Below, piece after piece: positions 45,111 to 55,833 of a stretch of 64,000 bases of DNA. Both the position numbers and the translations under genes were made by a program. The stretch comes from Locusta migratoria (taxonomy: Eukaryota; Arthropoda; Insecta; Orthoptera; Acrididae), in NCBI GenBank assembly GCA_026315105.1, contig CM048746.1, positions 350,952,548 through 351,016,547 on the forward strand. The letters are read 5' to 3'. Position 1 is the first letter of the stretch; each line of letters opens with the position of its first letter. The notes under the pieces were generated by a model. The model made no database searches. It saw only the letters and a program-made list of their open reading frames with translations, and was not told the DNA's origin.

Positions 45111-45410
45111 CCGGCATTTTCCAACCAAGTGGATGACCTGCCTGCTTTTGGAGAATCATGAACACTTTCGATCTTTCTAGACTTTATGTTTTGTTCCGTA
45201 CAGCATTGAGATCATGCACTTTCACACCTGGGATCTTAACTGCAAATGTAGCTTCTACTGTTGAGGCAAACTTGTCACCAATATGGAACACATGCTCCAT
45301 AAGAATCACTCTTTGTTCATGTGTCAGACGGATGACCTGGATCACAATGACGTCGCACAAGATGTTGGTATTCAGTGAAACTGGACCTAGGAAGAAATAA
45401 AAATATATAT
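45111..45410 (-). pseudogene. mariner-like transposase N-terminus
   Basis: The minus-strand frame 45432-45184 includes VIRLTHEQRVILMEHVFHIG, followed by VEATFAVKIPGVKV, resembling the N-terminal HTH (LT.EQRV.IVE.YW..G..) of the long-form mariner-like transposases. It lies just outside the palindrome arm, on the strand of the C-terminal fragment at 43300-43560, so the two may be parts of one gene. Confidence 0.45.
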
Positions 45411-46179
45411 TTGTAGTATGGTCAAATATCATTCAAATATGCTAAACACTGGAAAAATGTATTAATAATTGATAATCTTATCAATCATTATCTAACATAC
45501 CATATTGTGGCAGAGCATAGTTACTTTCTGAACACCTGATATCTTCTCTCATTAAATGACCATTAATTTTTGTTCTTCATCATATCTTGTATATAAAAAT
45601 ACCAAAGCACATTAGGATTGAATTCTTTATTTATCTGCAATGGACTCACATTCGGGAGGTAAGCAGTAAACATCTGCCTCAGGCTATGCAGCTTCAGGTT
45701 TACCCTGATTTCCAGAAAGTGTACCAGGCAAATTCAGGGATGTTTCATTTCAAAGGACTCATCAATTTTCTTCCCCATTCGTGTCACAACAATCCAAGCT
45801 TGTGTGTGTCTACTGACCTCATTGGTCATAAAAACTTGCTTTTTATTATAGCAAATCAATTTCAGTTACATAGTGACCATCTTCACTGCTGAAGCACAAA
45901 TGTCACAGCTCGTGTTAAAATGAATTATAAATTTGTACGTATAGCTCTGATGCATCTCAAGTTAAACATGTATTTGTTACAACATTTAAAAAATGTATTA
46001 AAAACATTTGACCATGTATGGAAATCCAAAATGGCAAGTACAAGAGGGCATGAACAATGGGGGCACTACAGCCTTAGTGTGCGAATTGTAGGATCCAAAT
46101 GGTTCAGGCAACCAATAGCTTGAAGCTGGAGGCCTGGGTTCCAATTCCGATCCGGCTCACAAATGTAGAAGAAAAATTA
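45411..46179 (+). other. intronic sequence with repeat scrap
   Basis: No exon seen. At 45856-45886 (minus strand) AGTGAAGATGGTCACT..GTAACTGAAA is a decayed member of the CTGAAGA-stem-GAAA class. Confidence 0.4.
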
Positions 46180-47128
46180 TGATCTAAAAGTGCAGGATAC
46201 CAGGTAGATTCCAAGTTTCTTGACTTCGGAAAGGCATTCACTACATACCACACTGTTGCCTGATGAACAGAGTGTGGACATATGCAATATCAGACCAACT
46301 GTGTGACTAGATTGAGACATTCTAGCTAACAGAAAGCAGCATGCAATTCAAAAATTTTAGGTGTGTGCACTGATGAGAGATTAAACTGGAAGCAACACAT
46401 TGATGGTCTGCTGAAACATTTTGAGGTTCAGCTATGTATGCTATTAGGGTTATTGCAAATTTTGTTGATAAGAATCTCAGTAAATTAGCTTACTATGCCT
46501 ATTTTCATTCACTGCTTTTGTATGGCATCACATTCTGGGGTAATTCATTGTTGAGTAAAAAAGTATTCATTGCACAAAAACGTGTAATCAGAATAATTGA
46601 CCGAGCCCACCCAAGATCATCTTGCAGATATCTATTTAAGGATTTAGGTATCCTCACAAAAACTTCACAGTATATATATTCACTTATGATATTTGCTGTT
46701 AATAATCCAACTTAGTTCAAAAGTAATAGCAGTGTGCATAGCTGTAGCACCAGGAGAAAGGATGATCTTTACTATGCAGGGTTAAATCTGACTTGGCCAC
46801 ATAAAGGGGTGAATTGTGCTGCCACAAAAGCCTTCGGTCACCTACCAAACAGCATCAAAAGCTTGACAGATAGCCAACTAGCATTTAAAAATAAATTTAA
46901 AAAAATTCTGAATGACAATTCCTTCTACTCATTGGATGAATTTTTAGATATAAATTAGTAAATCTAAAAAATAAGAAATATATAAATAAATAAATAAATA
47001 AATATATTTGTGTTACATAATATTTTGTGTAATGTAATAGCTTGTAAAGACACCTTTTATTAACCTGACATGTTCCACATCATTATTAAGTGTCGTATTT
47101 ATGATCTATGGAACAAGTATTAATCTAA
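46180..47128 (+). pseudogene. Jockey/CR1-type LINE, 3' part
   Basis: 46215-46330 is a scrap of one LINE (FLDFGKAFTTYH, from FLDFRKAFD). From about 46360 the C-terminal part of the family of the 918-codon ORF begins: LGVCTDERLNWKQHIDGLLK, LAYYAYFHSLLLYGITFWGNS, RVIRIIDRAHPRSSCRYLFKDLGIL, YSLMIFAVNN, a stop at 46713, then THKGVNCAATKAFGHLPNSIKSL to a stop at 46956. The 3' end has TTCCACATCATTATTAAG and AATCTAATTTAATCT (47115-47129). Two stops only in this stretch, but 5'-truncated. Confidence 0.75.
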
Positions 47129-47129
47129 T

Positions 47130-47329
47130 TTAATCTCAATGGAGAGAAGTCTCCAGATGTAGTGTAGCACATGTTATAGGAACTTTGGTTTTCACAGTGT
47201 GTATAAATGGCCTCATAGATAACATTGTATGTTCATTGAAGCTTTTTGTGATCATGCTGTAGTTTATTGAGAAATCGCAACACTGGAAAAAGGTTGCGAA
47301 AAAGGATGATCTGCAGTGTATCAATGTGT
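47130..47329 (+). other. intronic spacer
   Basis: Nothing recognised. Confidence 0.3.
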
Positions 47330-47720
47330 AGTGCAGAGAATGTCAATTGAGCCTCAATATAAACAAGTGTAAATTTCTGCAGTTACATAGAAAGATCCAT
47401 TATTGTATAACTATGCAATATCAGGACAACACTGGAAGCAGTTACTTCCACAAAAGATCTGGGAATAGGCATACGGAGTGATTTAAAATGGAATGACCAC
47501 ATTTAGTTAATAGTAAGGCAGATGCCAGATTAAGATTCATTTGAAGAATCCTCAGAAACTGTCATCCATCAACAAATGAAGTGTGTTCCAGAACCTACAG
47601 CTCGACCTGGACTTGAGTATTGTTGAGTGTGGTATCTGTACCAAGTAGGGCTAATAGAAGGCAGAGAAGATCCAACGGAGCAGCACGCTTCATTACAGGC
47701 TCAATTAGTAAGCTTTGATA
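47330..47720 (+). pseudogene. LINE C-terminal fragment
   Basis: Frames give TTSTKDLGIGIRSDLKWNDH, ADARLRFI.RILRNCHPSTNEVC and RSNGAARFITGSI, the region after RT in CR1/Jockey-type LINEs. Related to but distinct from the 50.6-53.2-kb element. Broken. Confidence 0.55.
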
Positions 47721-47855
47721 CATTATGTTGACTTCAGCATACAGTTGAATAGATTAGCTCTCTTTCTATATACACCATTGGAAATTAATTGTTTAGAGAA
47801 GATTAGTTACAATTTGTGTTCCTATATAAGTATTTACTTATGATTTTAGTTTTAG

Positions 47856-48050
47856 GCTCCATTGGAAAACAGCAATCAAAAGCAGTGAAGATTCAAATTC
47901 GTAAATCACACTTCCCAGTCTCATCGCATTTACGAAATCAAGGAAAAGTAGAGGACTTCACTCGTTTACAGAAGATGTTAGTAGAATCTGATTCTGGTCC
48001 ATCATTTTTTGGGACCCGTGAGACCCTTATGAAGCTTCTTGATGCTGAAG
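47856..48050 (+). CDS. Gemin5: Gemin5 exon: start of helical C-terminal region
   Basis: 195 nt; with the last base of the previous exon it reads G-SIGKQQSKAVKIQIRKSHFP, then VSSHLRNQGKVEDF, LQKMLVESD, FFGTRETLMKLLDAE. The KSHFPVSSHL block and the F(F)GTRxTLMKLLDAEG end correspond in order and spacing to the human Gemin5 segment with LLPLSTSL and LFTDRATLYRMIDIEG (from memory), which opens the TPR-like part. Donor GTATGT at 48051; exon ends in phase 1. Two acceptors, TTTTAG at 47844-47849 and TTTTAG at 47850-47855, are both in phase and differ by two codons. Later exons are not found in the remaining 16 kb, so the gene runs out of the window. Confidence 0.8.
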
Positions 48051-48318
48051 GTATGTCAAAACCAAATGTACTTTTGTAGTGATGATAGTTGTTTTGTTCA
48101 CAGTGAATAAGTCATTCTCTCTATATGTTATCTGTCAGTTTTATTGCAGTTGATTAGATAAGTCTTAGTGAATACAAAGGAAGAATTTAACATAGGTATA
48201 ATAAAATATAATTGGAAAGGAATTCATGTGGATCTTTTTCATAGCACTTACTCAGTGAATATAACCAGAATTAAAAATGCTCTTATCACAGTAAAACAAA
48301 ATGTGGTAATCTCATACC
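48051..48318 (+). other. start of last visible intron
   Basis: AT-rich; no feature. Confidence 0.4.
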
Positions 48319-49075
48319 TGGAGCTGTGGCAGAGTGTCTGAGCACATTGAGGCGCTATGCTCCAATGCTTGATGCTGTTCACCGTCGGGGGTTAAAATCC
48401 TCCCTTGAATATGGATGTTTGTGCTGTTTTTACTATAAGTTAATCTATAAGCAGTTTGTAAGTTTAGGGACTGATGACTCTGCAGTTAAGTCCCTTAACA
48501 CGTTCGCTGCCATTCACGCTCTGGCATGATGATGCTAGGTGCCACTTCACGCTCTGGTGCGTGATCGTATTTTGACAGTATCTTTTCATAGTTTTGAACC
48601 ACTGAATGTTTTGGTTTTAGTTTTCAGTTTTTTTGATACGGTTTTTTTATTTGCATTTGTATTTTTGTGAAAACAACAAATGAACAATATAAAAATATAT
48701 TTTTGTATCATCAGCAATATAAGTATGAATAATATCAAAACTAAGAAGTATTTTTTTTATATAAACTGGTAACTAATCGAAATAAAATTAAAATAATCAA
48801 AAGCTTGCTTACTTGTTTACATAAGAATCCAATAAATCTATCATGACATCATGAGAAGCGTGTGTGGCTCATAGCCAGTAATGCAAACACAGAAATCTGG
48901 AACCACGTACGTGTGCATATCACTTACACTCTTCCCTGAGTTCCTACCAGAGTATACAGTTTTATTGGACGATGACAGTTTACAACAACCCATAATAGAA
49001 TGCTAGGTCGCAGCACGTGCCACAGCGCGAGCGGCAGCGAACATGTTAAGCTTACAAACATTTGAACATCATACC
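48319..49075 (+). mobile_element. tRNA-derived SINE split by MITE
   Basis: 48319-48498: head GAGCTGTGGCAGAGTGTCTG (A-box-like), CGGGGGTTAAAATCC (decayed B box), tail AAGTTTAGGGACTGATGAC and AGTTAAGTCCCTTAA. After the MITE the last bases GCTTACAAACATTTGAACAT resume at 49049. The same tail without a MITE occurs at 49535-49600 (AAGTCCCATAAGCTC, ACAAACATTTG). Confidence 0.7.
48499..49044. mobile_element. piggyBac-like MITE (TTAA)
   Basis: 546 bp with ends CACGTTCGCTGCC and GGCAGCGAACATG (one mismatch) flanked by TTAA at 48495-48498 and 49045-49048. TTAA duplication and short inverted ends are the mark of the piggyBac superfamily. No transposase. Placed precisely in a SINE tail. Confidence 0.8.
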
Positions 49076-49369
49076 AAGAATCAATCATTTAAATTAAATA
49101 AACAAATAAATAAAATATTTGCACATCTTACAAATTCATCCAAATTGGCCAGTGCAATGAGCTCTAAGGGAGGATGCATCTGTGAAACAAGTACCCCTAA
49201 GTGGCTATGCATGCATCGTAAACTTCAGGTAGCATATAGTGTCATATTGTTTGATTTGAGAAATGGTTTGTTGAATGACATTATGCCATGTGTCATGGTA
49301 TACCACATCTTATGTCACTGTAGTGTTCCATGGTCATTCATAGGAAAAATTCATGAAACTCCACCTATG
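49076..49369 (+). other. intronic sequence
   Basis: No feature recognised. Confidence 0.35.
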
Positions 49370-50565
49370 CTTCTTGCTGGTTTGATGCAGCTCTCCACCC
49401 TGCTCTTTCCTGAGCAAGCCTCTTCATCTCCTGCGGTGTGTCAGTCACGTTCTGCAAGGCCACTACGGTCGGGGATTCGAGTCCCCCCTAGGGCATAGAT
49501 ATTTGTGCCGTCTTTAGTATTAGCTACTTCATAAGTAGTTTGTAAATTTAGGGACTAGTGACCCCATATTTAAGTCCCATAAGCTCTACAAACATTTGAT
49601 TTCTTCATCTCATCATAAGAACGACAACCTACATCCATTTGAATTTGCTTACTATATTCATCTCTTGGTTTCCCTCTGCAATTTTTACCCCAAACATTTC
49701 CCTCCAACGTTACATTCACAATTTCTTGATGTCTAAGAATGTGTCCTACCAGTCAATTCCTTCTTTTAGTCAAGGTATGCCAGAAATTTCTTTTCTCCCC
49801 AATTATGTTCAGTACCTCATCATTAGTTACGCAATCCAGCCACCTAATCTTCAGCATTCTTCTGTAACACCACATTTCAAGAGCCTCTATCCTCTTCCTG
49901 TCCGCACTGTTTATCATCCATGTTTTACTACCATACGAGGCCACACTCCACACAAATGCCTTCAGAAAAGACTTCCTTATGCTTAAATTAATATTCGATG
50001 TTAACAAATTTCTCTTTGTAAAAAACACTTTTCTTCCCATTGCCATTCTGCATTTTATATCTTCTGTACTACAACCATCATGTGTTGTTTTACTGCCCAA
50101 GTAACAAAACTCATTTACCACCCTTATTGGTTCGTTACCTAATTTAATTCCTCCAGCATCGCCTGATTTTCTAAGACTGCATTCTGTTACCCTTATTTTG
50201 CTCTTGTTAATGTTCATCTCACATGCTACTTTCAACACTGTCCATTCTGTACAATTGCTCCTCCAGGTCTTTTGCTGTCTATGACAGAATTACAATGCCA
50301 TCAGCAAAACACAAGGTTTTTATTTCTTCACCTTGAAATTTAATTCATTCTTCAAATTTCTCCTTGCTTCCTTGTATAGCTTACTCAGTGTACAAATTGA
50401 ATAGCATTGGGGAAAGGCTACAACCCTGTTTTACATCCGTCCCCACCTCTCTGCATCCCTTTCGTGCCCTTCAACTCTGATAATTGCGGTCTGGTTTTTG
50501 TACAAGTTGTAAATAACCTTCTGTTCTCTATATTTTACTCCTGCTGATTTTAGAATTTGAAAGAG
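49370..50565 (-). pseudogene. antisense LINE 3' half (RTE/BovB-like style)
   Basis: The minus-strand frame 50238-49753 is intact over 161 codons: MLKVACEMNINKSKIRV.., EFCYLGSKTTHDGCS, DIKCRMAMGRKVFFTKRNLL, KSFLKAFVWSVASYGSKTW, ALEMWCYRRMLKIRWLDCVT, the C-terminal region of the LINE family also seen at 3-4.9 kb. Upstream (50240-50565) the RT palm continues in antisense (LFNLYTE, a shifted block). The 3' end near 49370-49430 reads antisense GGTTTGATGCAGCTCTCCA. Interrupted by a SINE at 49431-49601. Confidence 0.75.
49431..49601 (+). mobile_element. 5'-truncated SINE with 10-bp target duplication
   Basis: Starts inside the tRNA part (TCAGTCACGTTCTGC, GGGGATTCGAGTCCCC as B box) and ends AAGTCCCATAAGCTC, ACAAACATTTGAT. 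The 10-mer TCTTCATCTC is at 49421-49430 and 49602-49611, a perfect target-site duplication. Confidence 0.8.
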
Positions 50566-50639
50566 TGTTGTCCAGTACTTACCTTTTTGCTGTACTGCCG
50601 ATAGTTACACTCAGAAAAAAAGGAGGAAAATAACAAGCT

Positions 50640-53250
50640 TTCAGAACTGTGATGGAGCCCCTTACGCAGATAGCGTTGAGATCCGGAAGGAATTCCAATG
50701 TGCACTTAGTGTGCCTGCCGGGGCGCCTCATCCGAGATGTGGAGGCAGCCTTGCCGGCGGCTATCGAGGGTAGTGCAGTCGACTGCAAGTCATGGCTCAC
50801 ATCGGCACCAATGACGCTTGTCGCTTGGGTTCTCAGGACATCCTCAGGTCCTACGAGCGGCTGGCGGAATTGGTGAAGGCTGCTGCCTTCGCACGCGGGG
50901 TGCAAGCAGAGCTGTCGATTTGTAGCATTGTTCCCAGGGTTGATCAGGGTCCTTTGGTTTGGAGCCGAGTGGAGGGTCTGAACCAGAGGCTTCACCTTTT
51001 CTGTGACAGTCATGGCTGCAGATTTCTGGATCTGTGTTATCGGGTGGGGAATTGTAGGGTGCCCCTTGATAGATCAGGGGTGCACTACACTAAGGAAGCG
51101 GCTACTCGGGTGGAGTGCACATGGGGTATTTTTAGGCTAGGCTCTAACTCTGATGAGCACTTGCCTGTCAGCATTCAAACAGCGAATTCAGGCCACGTTC
51201 GGAACAAAAATTCGAACATAAAAATATTAGCCGCGAACTTACAGAGTATTAGAAACAAAGTTCCCGGATTTGCCGCACTGCATGGAAATTATTGCACTCA
51301 GATAGTTTTAGGCACCGAAAGCTGGCTAAATCATGATGTGGCAAGTTCAGAAATATTTAGCGAAGCGTGGAATGTGTATCGGAAAGATAGATCTGATACA
51401 ACTGGAGGAGGAGTGTTCATCGCTGTGGACAAAGATATTGTTCCTACTGAGATTGAGGTTGTGTGAATTTATCTGGGCACGTATAACAGGTCTAAAAGAA
51501 GTAAAGTTAATAGTTGGGTGTTTTTACCAGCCCCCCAGTGCTGCTGTAGCAGTTTTAGAATCATTCAAAGAAAGTCTACACCAGGTAGTGCATAGGTATC
51601 CGGGCCATGTAATATTAGTCAGAGGAGACTTCAACCTTAAGAGTATAGATTGGGACCTCACTAGTTACATTTCAGGCGGTACAGACAAGCAGTCTTGCGA
51701 GCTACTTTTGGACACATTCTCCGAAAACTGTCATGAGCGGTTAAACTGGCAACCCACGCACAAGGGATATATTCTAGACCTTATAGCCACAAACAGGCCT
51801 GACCTTATTAACGATGTCTGTGTACAGACAGGAATTAGTGATCATGATATTGTCATAGCGTCGATGGTGACCAAAGTTCATAAAGCAATCAAGAAGGCTA
51901 GGAGCGTGTTTTTGTTCGGAAGAGCAGATAAGCAAATGTTACGATCGCACTTAGAAAATGAATGGGCATCGTTTAATTCCGGGACTATGGATGTAGAGGA
52001 ATTGTGGACTAAATTTAAGTGCATTGTTAATAAAGGGTTAGAGAAATATGTGCTAGTAAAGACGAGTAAGGATGGAAAAGATCCACCGTGGTATAATAAT
52101 AATGTTAGAAAGCTGCTGAGAAAGCAAAGGTTGCTGCACTCTCGATTCAAAAAAGAACACGCAAATGATGACAGGCAAAAGTTAAGAGATTCGACGCGGT
52201 GCCACACTGCAAACTGCTAATGAAGATATGAGCTTATGGAATAGGTTCACAGATTTGTGACTGGCTGGAAGACTTCCTAAGTAATAGAACGCAGTACGTT
52301 GTTCTCGACGGCGAGTGTTCATCAGAGACGAGTGTATCGTCAGGCATGCCCCAGGGGAGTGTGATAGGACCGCTATTATTTTCTATCTATATAAATGATC
52401 TGATGGACAGAGTAAGTTGTAATTTGCGGCTGTTTGCTGATGATGATATGGTGTATGGGAGGGTGTCGTCTGTAACTGACTGAAATAGCATACAGGATGA
52501 CTTAGACAAAATTTCTAGTTGGTGCGAAGAATGGCAGCTAGCTCTCAATGTAGAAAAATGTAAGGTGATGCACATGAGTAGAAAAAACAATCCTATAATG
52601 TTCGAATACAGCATTAGTAGTGAGCTTCTTGATGCTGTCGCTTCGTTCAAATATCTAGGCGTAACATTGCAGAGCGATATGAAATGGAACGAACATGTAA
52701 GGACAATTGTGCGTAAGGCGGACAGCAAACTTCGGTTTATTGGTAGAATTTTGGGAAGATGTACTTCACCTGTAAAGGAGACCACGTATAAAACGCTTGT
52801 ACGACCATGACTTGAGTATTGCTCAAGTGTTTGGGACCTGCAGCAGATCGGTTTAAAGGAAGACATAGAGGCGGTTCAGAGGCGAGCAGCTAGATTTGTT
52901 ACCGGTAGGTTAGACCAATGCGCGAGTCACGGAAATGCTCCGGCAGCTCAATTGGGGATCGCTGGAAGATAGACGACGTTCTTTTTGTGAATTACTGTTA
53001 AGTAAATTTAGAGGGCCGGAATTTGAAGCTGAGTGTAGTACGATCTTGCTGCCACTTACTTACATTTCGCATAAAGATCACAAACACAAGATAAGAGAAA
53101 TTAGGGCTCGTATGGAGGCATATAGGCATTCCTTTTTCCCTCGTTCTATTTGGGAGTGGAATAGGAAAGGAAATGCCTAGTAGTGGTACAGTGTACCCTC
53201 CGCCACGCACCTTACGGTGAATTGCGGAGTATGTATGTAGATGTAGATGA
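50640..53250 (+). mobile_element. CR1/Jockey-type LINE with esterase-like ORF
   Basis: Order: SGNH/GDSL-esterase-like part (50690-51115: LPGRLIRDVEAAL, HIGTNDACRLGS with the GTND block, ICSIVPRVDQ, FLDLCYRVG, SGVHYTKEAATRV as the terminal DxxH-like block); endonuclease (NIKILAANLQSIRNKV at 51220, GTESWLN, VGCFYQPPSA, VRGDFNLKSIDWDL, ISDHDIV at 51835); RT (GMPQGSVIGPLLFSIYINDL at 52342, LFADDDMVYG at 52430); C-terminal QRRAARFVTG at 52877; and the 3' end CGCCACGCACCTTACGGTG, GATGTAGATG at about 53245. A frameshift near 51465 separates endonuclease halves, and the RT fingers are deleted at about 52190-52200. Same family as 5526-7242. Not functional. Confidence 0.8.
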
Positions 53251-53424
53251 TCCTTCTTCAGGTGGAGAGAAGGGAGAAAAAAGAAAAAAGGAATGGGAAA
53301 GGAAGGGAAAGGTAATTCACGACGTAGGTCATGAGGATTGTGTTAGGATTGTGGAAGTCAGAGATATTGTGTAGCAGTACTGAGCCATGCCAAAGAGGAT
53401 ATAACCAGAGAGGAAATGAAATGA

Positions 53425-53642
53425 GTGTATGGCTTTCTTGAGCGGGAGAACCCTTGCGCGTTTGTCCAGCCGCCTTAGTGTAAGTCTTTTTATTTGACGC
53501 CGCGTGGGCAACTTACGTGCCAATGATGATGAGATGATGATGATGATGATTAAGACAACACACAACACCCAGTCCCCTGCCAGGAATCGAACCTGGGCCT
53601 CCTGCATGATAGTCAGTGACACTACCGCTGAGCTACGGAGGA
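53425..53642 (-). mobile_element. tRNA-derived SINE (minus)
   Basis: Minus strand: CCTCCGTAGCTCAGCGGTAG (A box) and CCAGGTTCGATTCCTGGC (B box), then ACTGGGTGTTGTGTGTTGTC and (ATC)n. The head looks tRNA-like over about 70 nt, but the long tail and (ATC)n point to a SINE, not a tRNA gene. Confidence 0.7.
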
Positions 53643-53739
53643 AAGATCAAGCAGTGAAGAGAAGAAAGGAAAGGAAATGAAAGAAAAGAAAATAAAGGAT
53701 CCCTTTTCTTTGCTTTCTTCTGTGAGAAGGGTGAACATG

Positions 53740-54420
53740 TTCATAAGGGCTTTGTGAGACTAATTTTAAAACACAAAATATGTTCCAAAGCCATAGTCGC
53801 TTCTTAGAATTTTTTTTTTTAATTCCGTCTAACTACCAATGCACTATTAGTTTCTGCTTACTATGGCGTCATTTTCAAATGCCTATGATCACAAAAATAT
53901 TACAATGATTCAATCACTTTAAACATTGTAAATTTTCTAAATTTACCACAAAATGAAAAATAACAGAGAATTTAGAGCGTGAATGCCCTGTGTTCACCTG
54001 TAGGCACACTTGTTTCTTTCGTCGTCATCATCATAAAGGATAAAACACTTGACAACAGCTGAACAACGGACATTCAGGTTCTGAATTTAATTCAATATGT
54101 AACTTATTCTGAGCTTCACCAGATGGGTATATGCGAATCCCTATATAGACGAAGCCATACTAAATTGGCATAGGTTTCTCTACATATGTACAACTTTGGT
54201 ATAATTGGACTACAAGACTGACACTTGAAAATTCAAACAATTGTACAACGTGGTTAAAAAATGTTTTGTACATATTAAATGATCCAAATGACTTAATGGT
54301 GACTGTACAAAAACAAAGGACATAATGTTTCAAAAAAAGTTCAAAAGTTTGTAATCCGAAGGGACCAAACTGCTAAGGTTATCAGTCCATAGTCTTACAA
54401 TCTACTTTAACTAATCTAAT
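53740..54420 (-). repeat. dispersed repeat, copy B (unfilled)
   Basis: Minus-strand counterpart of 16155-18137 without the MITE. At the MITE position it reads GTTACATATTGAATT once. It also lacks the (GT)n stretch of copy A. The SINE-like tail (complement of TTGTAATCCGAAGGGACC) is at 54348-54365. Confidence 0.75.
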
Positions 54421-54422
54421 GA

Positions 54423-54423
<1 letters not shown>

Positions 54424-54470
<47 letters not shown>
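54424..54470. repeat. (AC)n microsatellite
   Basis: About 23 AC units directly outside copy B. The following 54471-54790 shows no recognised feature. Confidence 0.85.
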
Positions 54471-54794
54471 ATTTTTCCTCGGGCCGTCTGGTGGGGGCAT
54501 GTGCCCCTGTGCCCCTACATCTTCCCCAATCTGCCCTTGGACTGGAGCAATGCAATTGATGACCAATAATATCATTCAAAATATCAAGATGCTTTTAAAC
54601 CCCTTATAAACAGAGTTAGAGAGTAATGAAAATACATGTTTGTTTCTCTTTCACGAGTACTAGGTCAGTTCTGAACTTAACACTTCTCATTAATATTCAG
54701 TAATATACAGATTGTAATAAAAACGCATGTACTATTTACTGTTTGTTTCTTGTTTTATGTCTGTGACCACAAAATTAACTCAACAAATTAACAC

Positions 54795-55000
54795 TCCAGT
54801 CCATGCAGTCAGCACAAAGTACAGTCACGAAGCATCCACTAGTTCATAAACACTGATGAAACCATACTGGATAGAAGCAGCCGCAGCTGGGCCCGGCAGC
54901 TCTCTTTAACAGCCACGCGGCCTGCAAGGTGCAGCGTGATAGCCCTGCCAGCACCGCACAACAGCCAGTCCTGTTAAAGGGCGGCGCACCATTCAAACAT
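54795..55000 (-). repeat. 3' LTR of the Gypsy element
   Basis: In coding orientation it begins ATGTTTGAATGGTG and ends GCATGGACTGGA. It is preceded by the polypurine tract. Confidence 0.75.
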
Positions 55001-55833
55001 TCCTCTCCCTTCACTGTGTAATCTTCAAGGGTGCCAAATGCATCCATACAATGTCCATCATGGGGGATGCATCATCCATATCTGGCTGCCAGCTTCGGGC
55101 CAGCACTAACCCATAAGGCCGATAAGTGTCCTGATCTTACTTGCCAGGAGTGGCTGGTACATCTTTGAATTTTGCTTGTGATCACCGGGGATGAGGGCGC
55201 ACCATCCGATCCCAGTACTGGAGATAGAAAAGTAATGTTTGCAGTACTCGCAGGTTGGTTCACGTCCATTTCGGGTGTCAGGGTGACCATGACATCAGTA
55301 GCAGTGGCATCCCCCCACCGTCAGGCGCTGAAGGCGCAGACAAGAGTGCAGGCGACGACATTGCCCATGATCCCGAGGGTGTGACCGCTTTAACCGCTGC
55401 CTGTGCAGGAAAAGGAGAAGGCACATGTACAGCCAACGGTGCTCGGGCGGCCATGGCACTCAGTGCAGGAAACGGCCCAAACGAAGATGTCAGCATGGAA
55501 CATGTCAGCGAAACAGGCCGTGGAGGCGGCGAGGGTAGAGGTGGCGATTGTGGATCAGCCGGGACTCGGGCACAACTGATCCCAGTGTCAACGAAGAGTG
55601 CCTACAGTAGTATCCACAGTGCAGAGGCGGTGGCTGTGACATGTCTTTACCTTACCTGGCAACTAATGAGGGTGACGGCCAAAACCTCGCACCCACACAA
55701 GAGAACCCGGAACATAGACACCTTACGGTCATGCCAGAGCACTCGATGGCTGGGGCAACGACAAATGGAAGAGAGTGCGCGGTAGCCAGCCATGAATCAA
55801 TTCTGCTGGGCTGCGTGCCCTCGCTGGTGTGAA
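55001..55833 (-). other. Gypsy 3' internal region
   Basis: Between integrase and the 3' LTR. GC-richer than the surroundings. The open frames here do not match env or another known domain, so this is the integrase C-terminus and untranslated region. Confidence 0.45.

Noticed and set aside
53571..53642. Possible tRNA gene (A and B boxes, minus strand)
   Set aside because: The boxes are good, but the sequence continues into a SINE body with (ATC)n. A convincing cloverleaf acceptor stem was not found.
55255..55785. 176-codon plus-strand frame
   Set aside because: Antisense of the 3' internal region of the Gypsy element; GC-rich shadow frame.
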